DNA from: JABCZS01 sp041660525
GTDB lineage: Bacteria; Pseudomonadota; Gammaproteobacteria; JABCZS01
NCBI GenBank assembly: GCA_041660525.1
Contig: JBAZWD010000011.1
Coordinates: forward strand, 12,729-76,728
Reading direction: 5' to 3'
DNA length: 64,000 nucleotides
Part shown: one piece after another, positions 1 through 7,986 of the stretch
Layout: every line of letters begins with the position of its first letter
Position numbering within the stretch: the first letter of the stretch is position 1
Position numbers and translations under genes: made by a program
The notes under the pieces: model-generated
What the model saw: only the letters and a program-made list of their open reading frames with translations
What the model was told of the DNA's origin: nothing
Databases searched by the model: none

Positions 1-1
1 A

Positions 2-2179
2 GATGGTTATGAGATTAATTATCAAGATGGAAATGATTACACTGCTTTAGCATATGCTGCAGAATATAATTGCATTAAATGTGTTAGCTATCTATTGAAG
101 ATAAAGGATATTGACACTTCACTATATGTGGGTGAGTCTGACGATGCTATAGGTGGTGCTGCTATTCATCTTGCTGCATTTAGAGGACATCTAAGGGTCA
201 TTAAGGCCTTACTCGATAAATCGCCAACTGATATCGAACTCGTGGAATATTGTGGTTATACACCCTTGCATGAAACTATATTGGGTAAACAATATCCTGC
301 ATTTAAATTATTATTAAAACGTGGCGCAGATGAAGAAGCACTGACAGAAAAATCTCCCGCTCATATTACACCAGTAGGTATGAATACTTTTCAAATTATC
401 GCTTATGAAGCAAAAACCTCTAAAGATCCACATGTAAGTTACGAACAGTATCTAAAAAATGCTGCGACTACACCTATAGAGCCCGTTTATAAAGACATGA
501 TGGAACATTTGGTTTTACATAAAAAAGCAAAAGGTGAAGATGTTTTTGGTAATGTACCCGATACCAGTGATGAAGAGTCATCTTATATGGATAGTGAAGA
601 AGATGATGATAGTGATTTTGAAAATGTATCTAGTAGCGAAGATGAAGACGAAGAGCAATCTTTAGTAAAAGAATCAATTAAATTTTTTATGGACGAGCAA
701 GCAGAAGAGTACATCAAACGAAAACCATGGTTTTACTCTGCCAGCAAAGTGCTTAATAAAACAGGACGTACTGATTTAAAACGATCATATGATGATGCGC
801 AAGTAGAATATGAAATAAATAAAAAAGATGGTTATGAAGATAATCAATATGATTCTGACTCGGAAGAAGAAATTGATTGCAAGCCTAAAAAAATAAAATT
901 CAATAAGAATTTTAAAGATGTGCCTGAAGGAACAAAACTCATAGCCTCAGCAAGAGGTAATCATTTTGTACGAAATAATGAAACGCAAGCCACGCGAAAA
1001 GAATATGTAAAACAATCAAATGAAAATACACTCGCTTCTTGGGGTATGTATAGTGCAAACACGCATGCTCATGCGGGCGTTAATTTTTCTCTGCCTGCAA
1101 AGCCAAATTCAACAAGAGAAGAAAAATTAGAAATCGCTGATAATGAAACTAAAAAATCAATCAATAAATTTTCACAAGAAAGAAATGTAAAGCCTGTGTT
1201 ACAGGTTTCAGGGGATGGCAGTCGCGACATGTATGATAGTCGTTTGATAGAAATTATACAGCGCTATGTGAATTCATATCATACTTTTTCAGGAGATATC
1301 AAAGATGCGCAAAATAAATCTGTAGATGATAAAAAAAATAATAGAACTAAAATTAAGCAAAAAACCTATCAAGAATTTAAGGGGATTCCATTTGTATCTA
1401 CATCAGAAGATGTAGGTGTGGCTCTTGAATACTCGACTGCCATTTTAAATTACGATAAAAAAACGACACATCAACCCACAGATGGAAAAATGAAAGCTAT
1501 TACTTTAATGCCGCGGTATCGTAAAAATGGTGAGCTTCATTATCCTTATCTAGGCGTTATTTTTGTTACCTTACACCAGCAAGAAGAAATTAAACAAAAT
1601 AGCGTCAGTGTTTTAGACTTATTTAGCAGATTTAAAATTGATGTCAAAAAATCATCTCCTGGTTCACATGAATCTTCAGGATATGTGAGAGCACTTGAGC
1701 GGATATTTTTTGGTGGCATATCAGGTAAGAATATTAATCTGGCACAGGTTGTTCGGCTGCCAAATTTTTATCATCCCTATCGAGCACATGTAGTCGAAGA
1801 AAAATATGGATTAACAGAAGAAGAATACAATAAATTCAAGGAGGATTTATCTAAGCATGGTGCCATTTCTCAAGATAATATAAAATTAAAAAATGAAAGT
1901 GCCTTTTATCGGACACAAGAAGAAATCATTAAGCATGTGATCAAGCATATGAGAGCAAAAATTATAAAAGAGCTGAATGATTGGGCCTTACAGCATCATG
2001 TTGAAATAGGTTCAGTAAATGAGAAGGGGGAATTTGAAGCAAATATTAACCTTGATATCACTGGTAAAGTAAAAAAAGCATCCATGCTTTTTCAATACAA
2101 TAAAATGAATGCAGAGAGTGTTCATAGGACTGTGCCAGACCAGTCATTACAGGGTTTAACGTATAAGACAATTATATGA
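2..2179 (+). CDS. Ankyrin-repeat protein, effector-like, 5' end outside window
   Basis: The frame is open from base 2, so the true start lies upstream; the TTG at 95 is only the first possible start codon inside the window. Bases about 20-330 encode two to three ankyrin-like repeats (a 'TALAYAAEYN' helix, then 'AAIHLAAFRGHLRVIKALL' and 'YTPLHETI'). A strongly acidic Asp/Glu/Ser tract follows (about 555-660), then a short basic cluster 'CKPKKIKFNK' (about 880-905) that could act as a nuclear localisation signal. The C-terminal half has no family I recognise, but contains 'PFVSTSEDVGVALEYS', which resembles the STS motif of ADP-ribosyltransferases. Ankyrin plus acidic low-complexity sequence is typical of proteins delivered to eukaryotic hosts; that role is inferred. 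The frame ends at a TGA that seems to cut off a further coding stretch. Confidence 0.8.
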   Translation, partial: DGYEINYQDGNDYTALAYAAEYNCIKCVSYLLKIKDIDTSLYVGESDDAIGGAAIHLAAFRGHLRVIKALLDKSPTDIELVEYCGYTPLHETILGKQYPAFKLLLKRGADEEALTEKSPAHITPVGMNTFQIIAYEAKTSKDPHVSYEQYLKNAATTPIEPVYKDMMEHLVLHKKAKGEDVFGNVPDTSDEESSYMDSEEDDDSDFENVSSSEDEDEEQSLVKESIKFFMDEQAEEYIKRKPWFYSASKVLNKTGRTDLKRSYDDAQVEYEINKKDGYEDNQYDSDSEEEIDCKPKKIKFNKNFKDVPEGTKLIASARGNHFVRNNETQATRKEYVKQSNENTLASWGMYSANTHAHAGVNFSLPAKPNSTREEKLEIADNETKKSINKFSQERNVKPVLQVSGDGSRDMYDSRLIEIIQRYVNSYHTFSGDIKDAQNKSVDDKKNNRTKIKQKTYQEFKGIPFVSTSEDVGVALEYSTAILNYDKKTTHQPTDGKMKAITLMPRYRKNGELHYPYLGVIFVTLHQQEEIKQNSVSVLDLFSRFKIDVKKSSPGSHESSGYVRALERIFFGGISGKNINLAQVVRLPNFYHPYRAHVVEEKYGLTEEEYNKFKEDLSKHGAISQDNIKLKNESAFYRTQEEIIKHVIKHMRAKIIKELNDWALQHHVEIGSVNEKGEFEANINLDITGKVKKASMLFQYNKMNAESVHRTVPDQSLQGLTYKTII

Positions 2180-2311
2180 GATGGATACGAGGCCCATACA
2201 ATATTAACAGCAATTCAAACACAGATTGCTCAAGGAAAATCTGTAACTTATAAATTTGATTTGACACAGTCAGATGAACACTCTCGATTTGTAGCTAATT
2301 ATAAAATTTAA
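2180..2311 (+). other. In-frame coding extension after the TGA of the ankyrin gene
   Basis: After the TGA at 2177-2179 the same frame stays open for 43 codons and ends in TAA at 2309-2311. The translation begins DGYEAHTILTAIQTQ and ends SRFVANYKI. It has normal protein composition, with helix-like and strand-like stretches. This suggests the ancestral protein ended at 2311 and that the TGA is a recent nonsense mutation, a strain variant or a sequencing error. Nothing shows that the TGA is read through. Confidence 0.5.
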
Positions 2312-2609
2312 ATTTTTATCTTTTCCACGTCCGATTGTTGCTTTTTTCTGTGAGTTTTTTGTATTTAAATTAACCCTATTTGAGGCTTGTTCAAAGAGTC
2401 ATCGATAAATCAGAGTCATAACCTGTAGAAATGCAACCGAATTAGAATCTAGATTTTTAGTTATAAAATTGATGGTGCGTGGCTAGTTCCGCCGCGCCTC
2501 CTGGTTTAAAAAAGGCCTTTAATCTAGTGGTTTTTTTAAAACTGCAACTGTTGAGATGAAGGGTTTGATTCATAAGTTTATTCGAGATTTGGATGGAATT
2601 GAATCTGAT
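2312..2609. other. Intergenic region, no gene recognised
   Basis: About 300 bases separate the ankyrin gene from the terminator of the next, opposite-strand gene. I see no RNA gene or repeat. A 30-codon frame at 2556-2648 (+) begins MKGLIHKFIRDLDGIES, but has no convincing ribosome binding site and runs through the terminator hairpin, so I do not call it. Confidence 0.4.
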
Positions 2610-2640
2610 AAAAAAAGCCGCTGCAGATGTTACAGCGGCT
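2610..2640 (-). terminator. Rho-independent terminator for the small basic protein gene
   Basis: AGCCGCTG (2616-2623) pairs with CAGCGGCT (2633-2640), a perfect 8-bp GC-rich stem. On the minus strand it is followed by a seven-base T tract (2610-2616). It lies just after the stop codon of the minus-strand gene at 2656-2925. Confidence 0.85.
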
Positions 2641-2655
2641 TCATATAGGGCAGTC

Positions 2656-2925
2656 CTACTTGGAGGTTGCTTTCTTTGTGCGAACTATTTTACGCTTAGT
2701 TGTTGTAGCCTTTTTGGCCTTTGCAATAGGTTTTGCAGATGCTTGTTTTAGTTCTATTTTGAGCTTTGCTAATTCGGCCTTATTATTTGCCAATTCAGCT
2801 TTATGTTTCGCTTTCATTGTTATGAGTTCAGCTTTTGCTTCTTTCAAATTTGCTTTTAGCTTCATGAATATATCATTCGTAGCCACTTTGGTTTTTTGGG
2901 TTTTTACTGGTTTTTTAATAGGCAT
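2656..2925 (-). CDS. Small Lys-rich, histone-H1-like coiled-coil protein
   Basis: This 89-aa protein is extremely basic. I chose the ATG at 2925 (MPIKKPVKTQ) because GGAG lies about 8 bases upstream; an upstream alternative would add 18 residues without such a site. Residues about 20-65 are a Lys/Ala/Glu heptad-like helix (KANLKEAKAELITMKAKHK). The tail is rich in Lys/Arg/Thr/Ala (KKATTTKRKIVRTKKATSK), like bacterial histone-H1-like proteins such as chlamydial Hc1. Binding DNA or RNA is therefore plausible but unproven. It is a single gene with its own terminator. Confidence 0.7.
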   Translation of the reverse strand: MPIKKPVKTQKTKVATNDIFMKLKANLKEAKAELITMKAKHKAELANNKAELAKLKIELKQASAKPIAKAKKATTTKRKIVRTKKATSK

Positions 2926-3081
2926 CGTTTCGTCTCCAGAATAATGTGTTGTGAATATTGAACTACAATACTTTAGCATATATTTTCATTATATGTACTG
3001 CCATCATATGAATTTTCAAATATTTATCGAAAATACCCAGTATTAATCTGTTTGTCAGCATTAATTAACTGTTTAAATTTT

Positions 3082-3147
3082 GGTTCTGTCACAAATCTTT
3101 AGCCGTTTAGGTAAACTTATGGCTTTAGCGGATAGGATGAACCAAGC
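3082..3147 (+). mobile_element. IS6-like element end, remnant copy A
   Basis: A 66-bp segment matches 6386-6451 without gaps (54 of 66 bases by my count). It begins GGTTCTGTCACAAAT, close to the IS6-family terminal repeat (GGTTCTGTTGCAAA...). The most conserved part is GATAGGATGAACCAAGC at the inner end. No transposase frame is present, so this looks like a solitary end or a very degraded element. It overlaps the last codons of the histone-deacetylase-like gene. Confidence 0.5.
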
Positions 3148-5441
3148 TTAAGGTGTTTGTTGTTAGAGTTGGTTTCTGTGTCAGTGGGGGCATCTGTCTT
3201 GCCTTTATTTCTTGTTTTTTGATATACATGCTCTATACCGTTTGCCACCAGACTCATGGTGGGCACAACCTCGCTACTATTATGTAGCGTAGGTAATTGC
3301 TTATCATCAGGTAATAAGGTTCCTGTGCCTAAGACATAATAAAATACAGACTGTGCTAATAATTTTAGGTTGTAACCACCTTCAAGAAAACTGATCACAT
3401 TATCCGACAGACTCGCAAGATAGGCACCAATGGCGTAATATTCTTGCGGATTTTCTACACCCCCATTAAATTTTTCACCTTTGAGCGCATCAAATCCTGC
3501 GCAAACTAAAATAACATCTGGTTTAAAATTAAATTTTTCTACTGCGCTTTTTATTGTGTTCAGCAAGTCCAATCCGGTATAACCTTCTTTTAGTTCATTG
3601 AGGCTAATATTGTCGCTATATTCAGGTTTCGCTGCGCTGGGTTGGTTTTTAATAAATGGTGCATGCTTTGCCTCAATGTATACATCAATTAATCTGTAAT
3701 ATTCTTTGTACATGTGATGTCTCTTGATAAATTGTGCATAATTGCCATCGCCATGATGCACATCAAAATCAATAATCATTATTTTTTTCTTTTTTCTTAA
3801 GAGTCGTAGTGCAGCAGCTACAACAGTATTCATTAAACAAAAACCCGATGCATGATCATGTTGTGCATGATGAGAAGGAGGCCTGATCGCGCAAAATATT
3901 TTATTTGATTTTTTATCATCTAGGCTTTGTAATTGTTTTTCGACTGCTGCATTAACTACGCCTAAGTTTGCTAGCAAAAGTGCTTCCGTATCTGGCGTTA
4001 AGAGGTTGTCTCCTGGAGCTAGATCATTGTTCTCATCTGCTAATGTAATATGATTTCCTGCCATATCTTTGGCAGATAATTTTTCTAGGTAATCTGAATG
4101 ATGTAAATTTAATTTCGTTAACAGGCTAAAATCTGGCTCGGATTTATCATCATCATTTTTTTTCACTAGCGGCGCTAACTGCTCGAAAGTTTTTTCAAGT
4201 TCTTCAATACGGGTGTGTTTTTCCATATAATCGTCAGGAAGAAGTTTTCGACAATTTTTCCCTTCGTCAGGCAGATAATAACTGAGCTTTTTTTTGCGAA
4301 TTTTTTTTAAGACAGGGGCAATCATCTCCATGGATAAATCGTGAATTGTACTTCTACTTTTTGCATCAGAGTATTCGAGTTTCAATTTATTGATTAAAAA
4401 ATATAAATAAACCAGATAACCCAAGCGATCGTTATCTGGTAAATTATTATGAATAATAATATAATTCTTAAGTGATATCACAAAATTAAACAGACGTCGA
4501 ATAGGTTCAAACGAGATATCGTCTGTTAGATCTTTGTAATATTTATCAACTGTAGAACTTTCCTTTTCCTGATGCGATTGCATTTTTTCTTCTTCAAGAT
4601 TTCTTTTAGGTCTAGATATAACGGGTGCATTTTTAACTAGCTTGTTTTGAGATGTAGGATATTTTTCCAATTCTGCAGCTATCTTTTTCTCTAGCGCATC
4701 AAATTCTTTGTTATACTTATCGGATTTAATTTTTCCTCTAAGCTTATTAATAAATTTTTGATAATTATTCAAAAAAGCAATACGCAAATTATTTGTACTA
4801 TTTTCTGATAATGTATCCGGGTCTTTGTCTTTCTTCGCTTTGTGCACTAATCTATATTTTTCAAAATATTCATTAAGCTCTAAGCGGCGCTCCAGAAAAG
4901 TAGCGGCTAATGTTTCAAGGAAATCTTGATTCGTATCAAGTTGGTAACCTTTTTGGTAGCGGGCATAATTGGGTATACAACCTTGGGCAATGCTGCGATG
5001 AACTGCATAAACTAATTTTGCTTTTGTATAATTTTTTAGTTTCTTTTCGTTTTTATTATCATGTTCTTGGTTTTTGGGTTCTAATGCCGTTTGTCTGAGA
5101 TACTCCTCAATAACGTCTTGCGTCCAGGATGGGAAGCGTTCTTTTAACGCATTTTCTGTGGTTGAAACCATGAGACTGAAGCGATCAGTAGATAACTGAT
5201 TAGTAACAAAACGTTTCATTTGTACTTCCGCGTTTCCTACTGTAGCATTAAATCCTTCTATATAGGCTTTGATTTGTTCGTCGGTATAACCTTGCCCTTG
5301 TAAGTTTTCACGATCGGGGCCGTTTGGGTAAAAACGGCCCCTGTAAGCTGCAGCGACACCCCTTTGCCTGGCGATTTCCTCAGGACTGGGTATCTCTTTT
5401 TTGATAGCATTTTTTTTTGCTTCGGCCGGTTTGATTTTCAT
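3117..5441 (-). CDS. Histone deacetylase-like protein with long N-terminal extension
   Basis: This 774-aa protein has a C-terminal zinc-dependent deacetylase domain (about residues 470-720) of the HDAC/acetoin-utilisation/acetylpolyamine amidohydrolase superfamily. The expected active-site set is visible: RPPSHHA (His524/His525), GFCLMN, DFDVHHGDG (Asp560, His562), CAGFDAL (Asp651) and LEGGYN (Tyr690). The first ~460 residues are helical, charged and unrecognised, unlike compact bacterial HDACs of 300-380 aa. I prefer the ATG at 5441 (MKIKPAEAKKNAIKK) to the TTG at 5480; neither has a strong ribosome site. The last residues (GSSYPLKP) are encoded by the IS-like end at 3082-3147, so the native C-terminus was probably altered. 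Host-directed deacetylation is an inference from the domain and context. Confidence 0.85.
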   Translation of the reverse strand: MKIKPAEAKKNAIKKEIPSPEEIARQRGVAAAYRGRFYPNGPDRENLQGQGYTDEQIKAYIEGFNATVGNAEVQMKRFVTNQLSTDRFSLMVSTTENALKERFPSWTQDVIEEYLRQTALEPKNQEHDNKNEKKLKNYTKAKLVYAVHRSIAQGCIPNYARYQKGYQLDTNQDFLETLAATFLERRLELNEYFEKYRLVHKAKKDKDPDTLSENSTNNLRIAFLNNYQKFINKLRGKIKSDKYNKEFDALEKKIAAELEKYPTSQNKLVKNAPVISRPKRNLEEEKMQSHQEKESSTVDKYYKDLTDDISFEPIRRLFNFVISLKNYIIIHNNLPDNDRLGYLVYLYFLINKLKLEYSDAKSRSTIHDLSMEMIAPVLKKIRKKKLSYYLPDEGKNCRKLLPDDYMEKHTRIEELEKTFEQLAPLVKKNDDDKSEPDFSLLTKLNLHHSDYLEKLSAKDMAGNHITLADENNDLAPGDNLLTPDTEALLLANLGVVNAAVEKQLQSLDDKKSNKIFCAIRPPSHHAQHDHASGFCLMNTVVAAALRLLRKKKKIMIIDFDVHHGDGNYAQFIKRHHMYKEYYRLIDVYIEAKHAPFIKNQPSAAKPEYSDNISLNELKEGYTGLDLLNTIKSAVEKFNFKPDVILVCAGFDALKGEKFNGGVENPQEYYAIGAYLASLSDNVISFLEGGYNLKLLAQSVFYYVLGTGTLLPDDKQLPTLHNSSEVVPTMSLVANGIEHVYQKTRNKGKTDAPTDTETNSNNKHLKLGSSYPLKP

Positions 5442-5617
5442 GATAATAGGTATAATATTTGTAGTCAGTAATAAATGCAACTATAGTAGCATTCTTTAAC
5501 AAGCAAATAAAGCAAGCAGATAAACTTAATATTTCCTTAAATTAACAGCCTGGTACTTGTCTTTCGCCCTCATATTTATTCAAATTTTGTATATGATATT
5601 GTAGTTTTTCTTAGTAA

Positions 5618-6337
5618 TTAGAGTCTGGCTTGGCGCTTTAAATGCCAAGCTAGTTTAATTAACCAATTTGTAATGACTTGATTAGTTAAATCAGGCTGTT
5701 CTAGTGTCACAAAATGTTTGGCATTAGGTATAAAATGCAATTCAGATGTTTTTAATTGTTGATGCATGGCTTGATGATATTCGGGTAGGGCGCGATGGTC
5801 ATGTTCTCCGCCAATAATTAATACTGGATGTGTATCATGGGCAGACGGTTTTAATGACCAAGGTTGTAATAGCATATGCGCTTGGTCGATATAATGTTTT
5901 TTCCCAGTATCTATCAGCATCTGTTTGAAAATAATATAAAGCGGATCATTAACGGATCGATCAGGAAAATATTTTTGGTATCCGCTATTGATAAATTCCA
6001 TAAAATTCATGCCGGGTAAGTTTTTACAAATAGCAGGTAGTTCTTGTAATAAACGATCAGAAGGTCCCTCAAACGGCGCAGAAATATGAATCAAACCTTG
6101 AATGCGATCGCTGGCTTGTTGTGCCAACTGTAAAGCAATAACCGCACCTAACGAAAATCCTAAAATAACAAATTTATCGGGTGCTTTGTTTAAGATATCC
6201 GCAATGACTTCATCCACTGTGGTGTAATCACGTAAATCAATACAAATACAACGATATTGCGGCGATAATGCCCGCACCTGGGCGTCAAATACTTGAGGTG
6301 TGCAACCATGCCCTGGAATTAAAACAATTGTGCCCAT
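5618..6337 (-). CDS. Alpha/beta-hydrolase fold protein
   Basis: The 239-aa protein has a full alpha/beta-hydrolase layout: an N-terminal strand and oxyanion region (IVLIPGHGCTP), a nucleophile elbow GFSLGA (Ser about residue 81), a late Asp in IIGGEHDHRALP, and a terminal catalytic His in NAKHFVTLEQPD. The family includes esterases, lipases and MenH/BioH-like enzymes, so the substrate cannot be named. The ATG at 6337 has AGGTGA about 4 bases upstream. It lies on the same strand as the deacetylase-like gene, 176 bases upstream of it, and both sit between two IS-like ends. Confidence 0.85.
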   Translation of the reverse strand: MGTIVLIPGHGCTPQVFDAQVRALSPQYRCICIDLRDYTTVDEVIADILNKAPDKFVILGFSLGAVIALQLAQQASDRIQGLIHISAPFEGPSDRLLQELPAICKNLPGMNFMEFINSGYQKYFPDRSVNDPLYIIFKQMLIDTGKKHYIDQAHMLLQPWSLKPSAHDTHPVLIIGGEHDHRALPEYHQAMHQQLKTSELHFIPNAKHFVTLEQPDLTNQVITNWLIKLAWHLKRQARL

Positions 6338-6385
6338 AAATCACCTAATGGTTATGCTTAACTGCTTAATAGTATTATATATTAG

Positions 6386-6451
6386 GGTTCTGTCGCAAAT
6401 TCTTCGTGTTCAAGTTAAACTTATAGCTTTAGCAGATAGGATGAACCAAGC
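6386..6451 (+). mobile_element. IS6-like element end, remnant copy B
   Basis: This is the second copy of the 66-bp segment at 3082-3147, in the same orientation, starting GGTTCTGTCGCAAAT and ending ATGAACCAAGC. It lies just upstream of a 5'-truncated barrel pseudogene, as expected if an insertion removed that gene's start. No transposase frame accompanies it. Confidence 0.5.
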
Positions 6452-6513
6452 CATGATCGATTTCAATTTGAAGATGAGTTTAGAAAAAAAACATATTTGA
6501 TAGTACTCGCTTA

Positions 6514-6861
6514 ATGTTTGATTTAGGTTTAACCGTTGCATCATTTGAACGGTTTTCTATTTATGCCATTGCAGGCGCGGGTGTAGCCTAGAATAAATTA
6601 GATTTGAAAACTACGCCTAATCAAGCGGGTATCGATTGTGGTGCAGAAGGCTTTAATATTCAATCAGAAAGCAGTACCAGCTTTGCGTATGAATTCGGCG
6701 GTGGGATGAGTTATGCAGTATTAGAAGATGTTTCGATTTCATTAGAATATCTGTATACCGGATTTAATGATGTTGCACTGGGCGATTATCATGATAGTGA
6801 TCTTGTGATCGAAGGCTCAGATGTCAATATTAATACCCAATCGATGCTGTCCCCTGGGTGA
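6514..6861 (+). pseudogene. Outer-membrane beta-barrel protein fragment
   Basis: The frame encodes alternating strands typical of small OmpA/Opa-like barrels: GLTVASFERFSIYAIAGAGVA, then FAYEFGGGMSYAVLEDVSIS and LEYLYTGFNDVALG. It is broken in two ways. No signal peptide or first strands precede 6514, where the sequence runs back toward the IS-like end. An in-frame TAG occurs at 6589-6591, where TGG (Trp) would restore 'GAGVAWNKL'. The frame ends at a TGA at 6859-6861, short of the terminal aromatic residue typical of barrels. I read it as a dead remnant. Confidence 0.7.
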
Positions 6862-6960
6862 TGCGTGATCAAGAGGTTTAAATCTCATTTAAATAACAAA
6901 TGTTAGCATTAAGGTATATTTATGGTAAAATAGGCTTTTTAGTAAGTTAAGAGGCAGTTT

Positions 6961-7923
6961 ATGATCCCACAAGTGCTATTGGATGATTTAAAACAGTTTA
7001 CCGCAGGTCTTAGAAATGTTGCTTTGCAAATTGAATCTTTAGCTTCTGCTTCTACCTCACTCGCAGAATCTACACAAGCAGCTCCAACAACGGATCAGGA
7101 AGTAGCCGCTCAAATCAAAATCCATAAGGACTTTATCTGGCTTTTTTATTATGTAGCAGAGGCCACCCAATCTCTCTCAGAAGACGATAAACGTGATTTT
7201 AGAGTAAATTTTGACCGGATTGATGATAAATTTAAAGACATTGTGCAAGATAATGACCCAGCCTTTCAAACAGATGCACTTAAACAGGAAGTGCGTGAGT
7301 GGCAAAGAAGAAGTTACTTCCATGCAATAAAGACTAAGGATAAATATAACCAATCCATCGCAGGTGGGTTGGTTGGGTTTTGTATTTTAGCCATACTTTC
7401 AGATATATATTACACAGATGGTTCAACAGAAACTATAGGTTCAAGCTTTGGCGAAGAAAATGAAATGGCAACTACGTATGATGTAGTCTATTGGTTATTC
7501 ATAAACTCTTTAACTTTAACGGTTAATCAGCTTAGAGAAGAGAAAATTGATCAGCAGTTTAATCGTTTATCTGAGTATTTTAAAAAAATGTTGGGTATAA
7601 AACCTTCAGCACTAGATTTAAATAATCCTTCCGTATCTTCTCGATATTTCTTTATAGCTACCAACTTGATGACACAACTCGCGTTTTTCCCCATGCTTTT
7701 CGCGAAAAATCCTAATTTTATTAATATGGCCATCATTACGCTTGCACCCCAAGCTTCATATTTATTAGCACGTGTTGAGAGTAGTTGTGCTGCTCCAATT
7801 TTAAATTGTTTCTTTAGAAATAATGCATGTGCTCCCAATCCTTCAATAGAACAAACACCATTATTACAGCGCGAGCCTGTTTCATATGCGCGTCGGCTAT
7901 TCAACTGTTTTACGTTTAGATGA
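6961..7923 (+). CDS. Hypothetical membrane protein, 320 aa
   Basis: I do not recognise the family. GAGG lies about 8 bases before the ATG. Residues 1-125 are soluble and mostly helical, with a Ser/Thr/Ala-rich stretch (27-45). Up to four hydrophobic segments follow, around 133-150, 172-190, 228-248 and 252-270. The C-terminus is cytosol-like with several Cys and Arg. An intrinsic terminator follows directly, so it is probably transcribed alone. Composition fits its effector-like neighbours, but no function can be assigned. Confidence 0.75.
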   Translation: MIPQVLLDDLKQFTAGLRNVALQIESLASASTSLAESTQAAPTTDQEVAAQIKIHKDFIWLFYYVAEATQSLSEDDKRDFRVNFDRIDDKFKDIVQDNDPAFQTDALKQEVREWQRRSYFHAIKTKDKYNQSIAGGLVGFCILAILSDIYYTDGSTETIGSSFGEENEMATTYDVVYWLFINSLTLTVNQLREEKIDQQFNRLSEYFKKMLGIKPSALDLNNPSVSSRYFFIATNLMTQLAFFPMLFAKNPNFINMAIITLAPQASYLLARVESSCAAPILNCFFRNNACAPNPSIEQTPLLQREPVSYARRLFNCFTFR

Positions 7924-7961
7924 GTCTTTAAGGCCGGTGATCAGTTTAATAAATAATTCAA

Positions 7962-7985
7962 GGGGGCAAACCTGCCCCTTTTTTT
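7962..7985 (+). terminator. Rho-independent terminator after the 320-aa membrane protein gene
   Basis: GGGGGCA (7962-7968) pairs with TGCCCCT (7973-7979) across a 4-base loop and runs into a T tract. It ends at the stop codon of the convergent regulator gene. Confidence 0.85.
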
Positions 7986-7986
7986 C

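Noticed and set aside
2177..2179. TGA as a selenocysteine codon
   Set aside because: No selenoprotein family resemblance and no selenocysteine-insertion hairpin was seen after the TGA; nonsense mutation or sequence error is simpler.
2556..2648. 30-codon plus-strand frame starting MKGLIHKFIRDLDGIES
   Set aside because: It has no usable ribosome site and runs through the terminator of the opposite-strand gene; the peptide is not recognised.
2627..2944. Plus-strand hydrophobic 105-codon frame
   Set aside because: It is the mirror of the Lys/Ala-rich minus-strand protein; its Phe/Leu/Ala bias is a complement effect, and it starts inside the terminator.
6300..6500. 66-codon plus-strand frame across the IS-like copy B
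   Set aside because: It begins antisense within the hydrolase gene and crosses the repeat; no family similarity or ribosome site.
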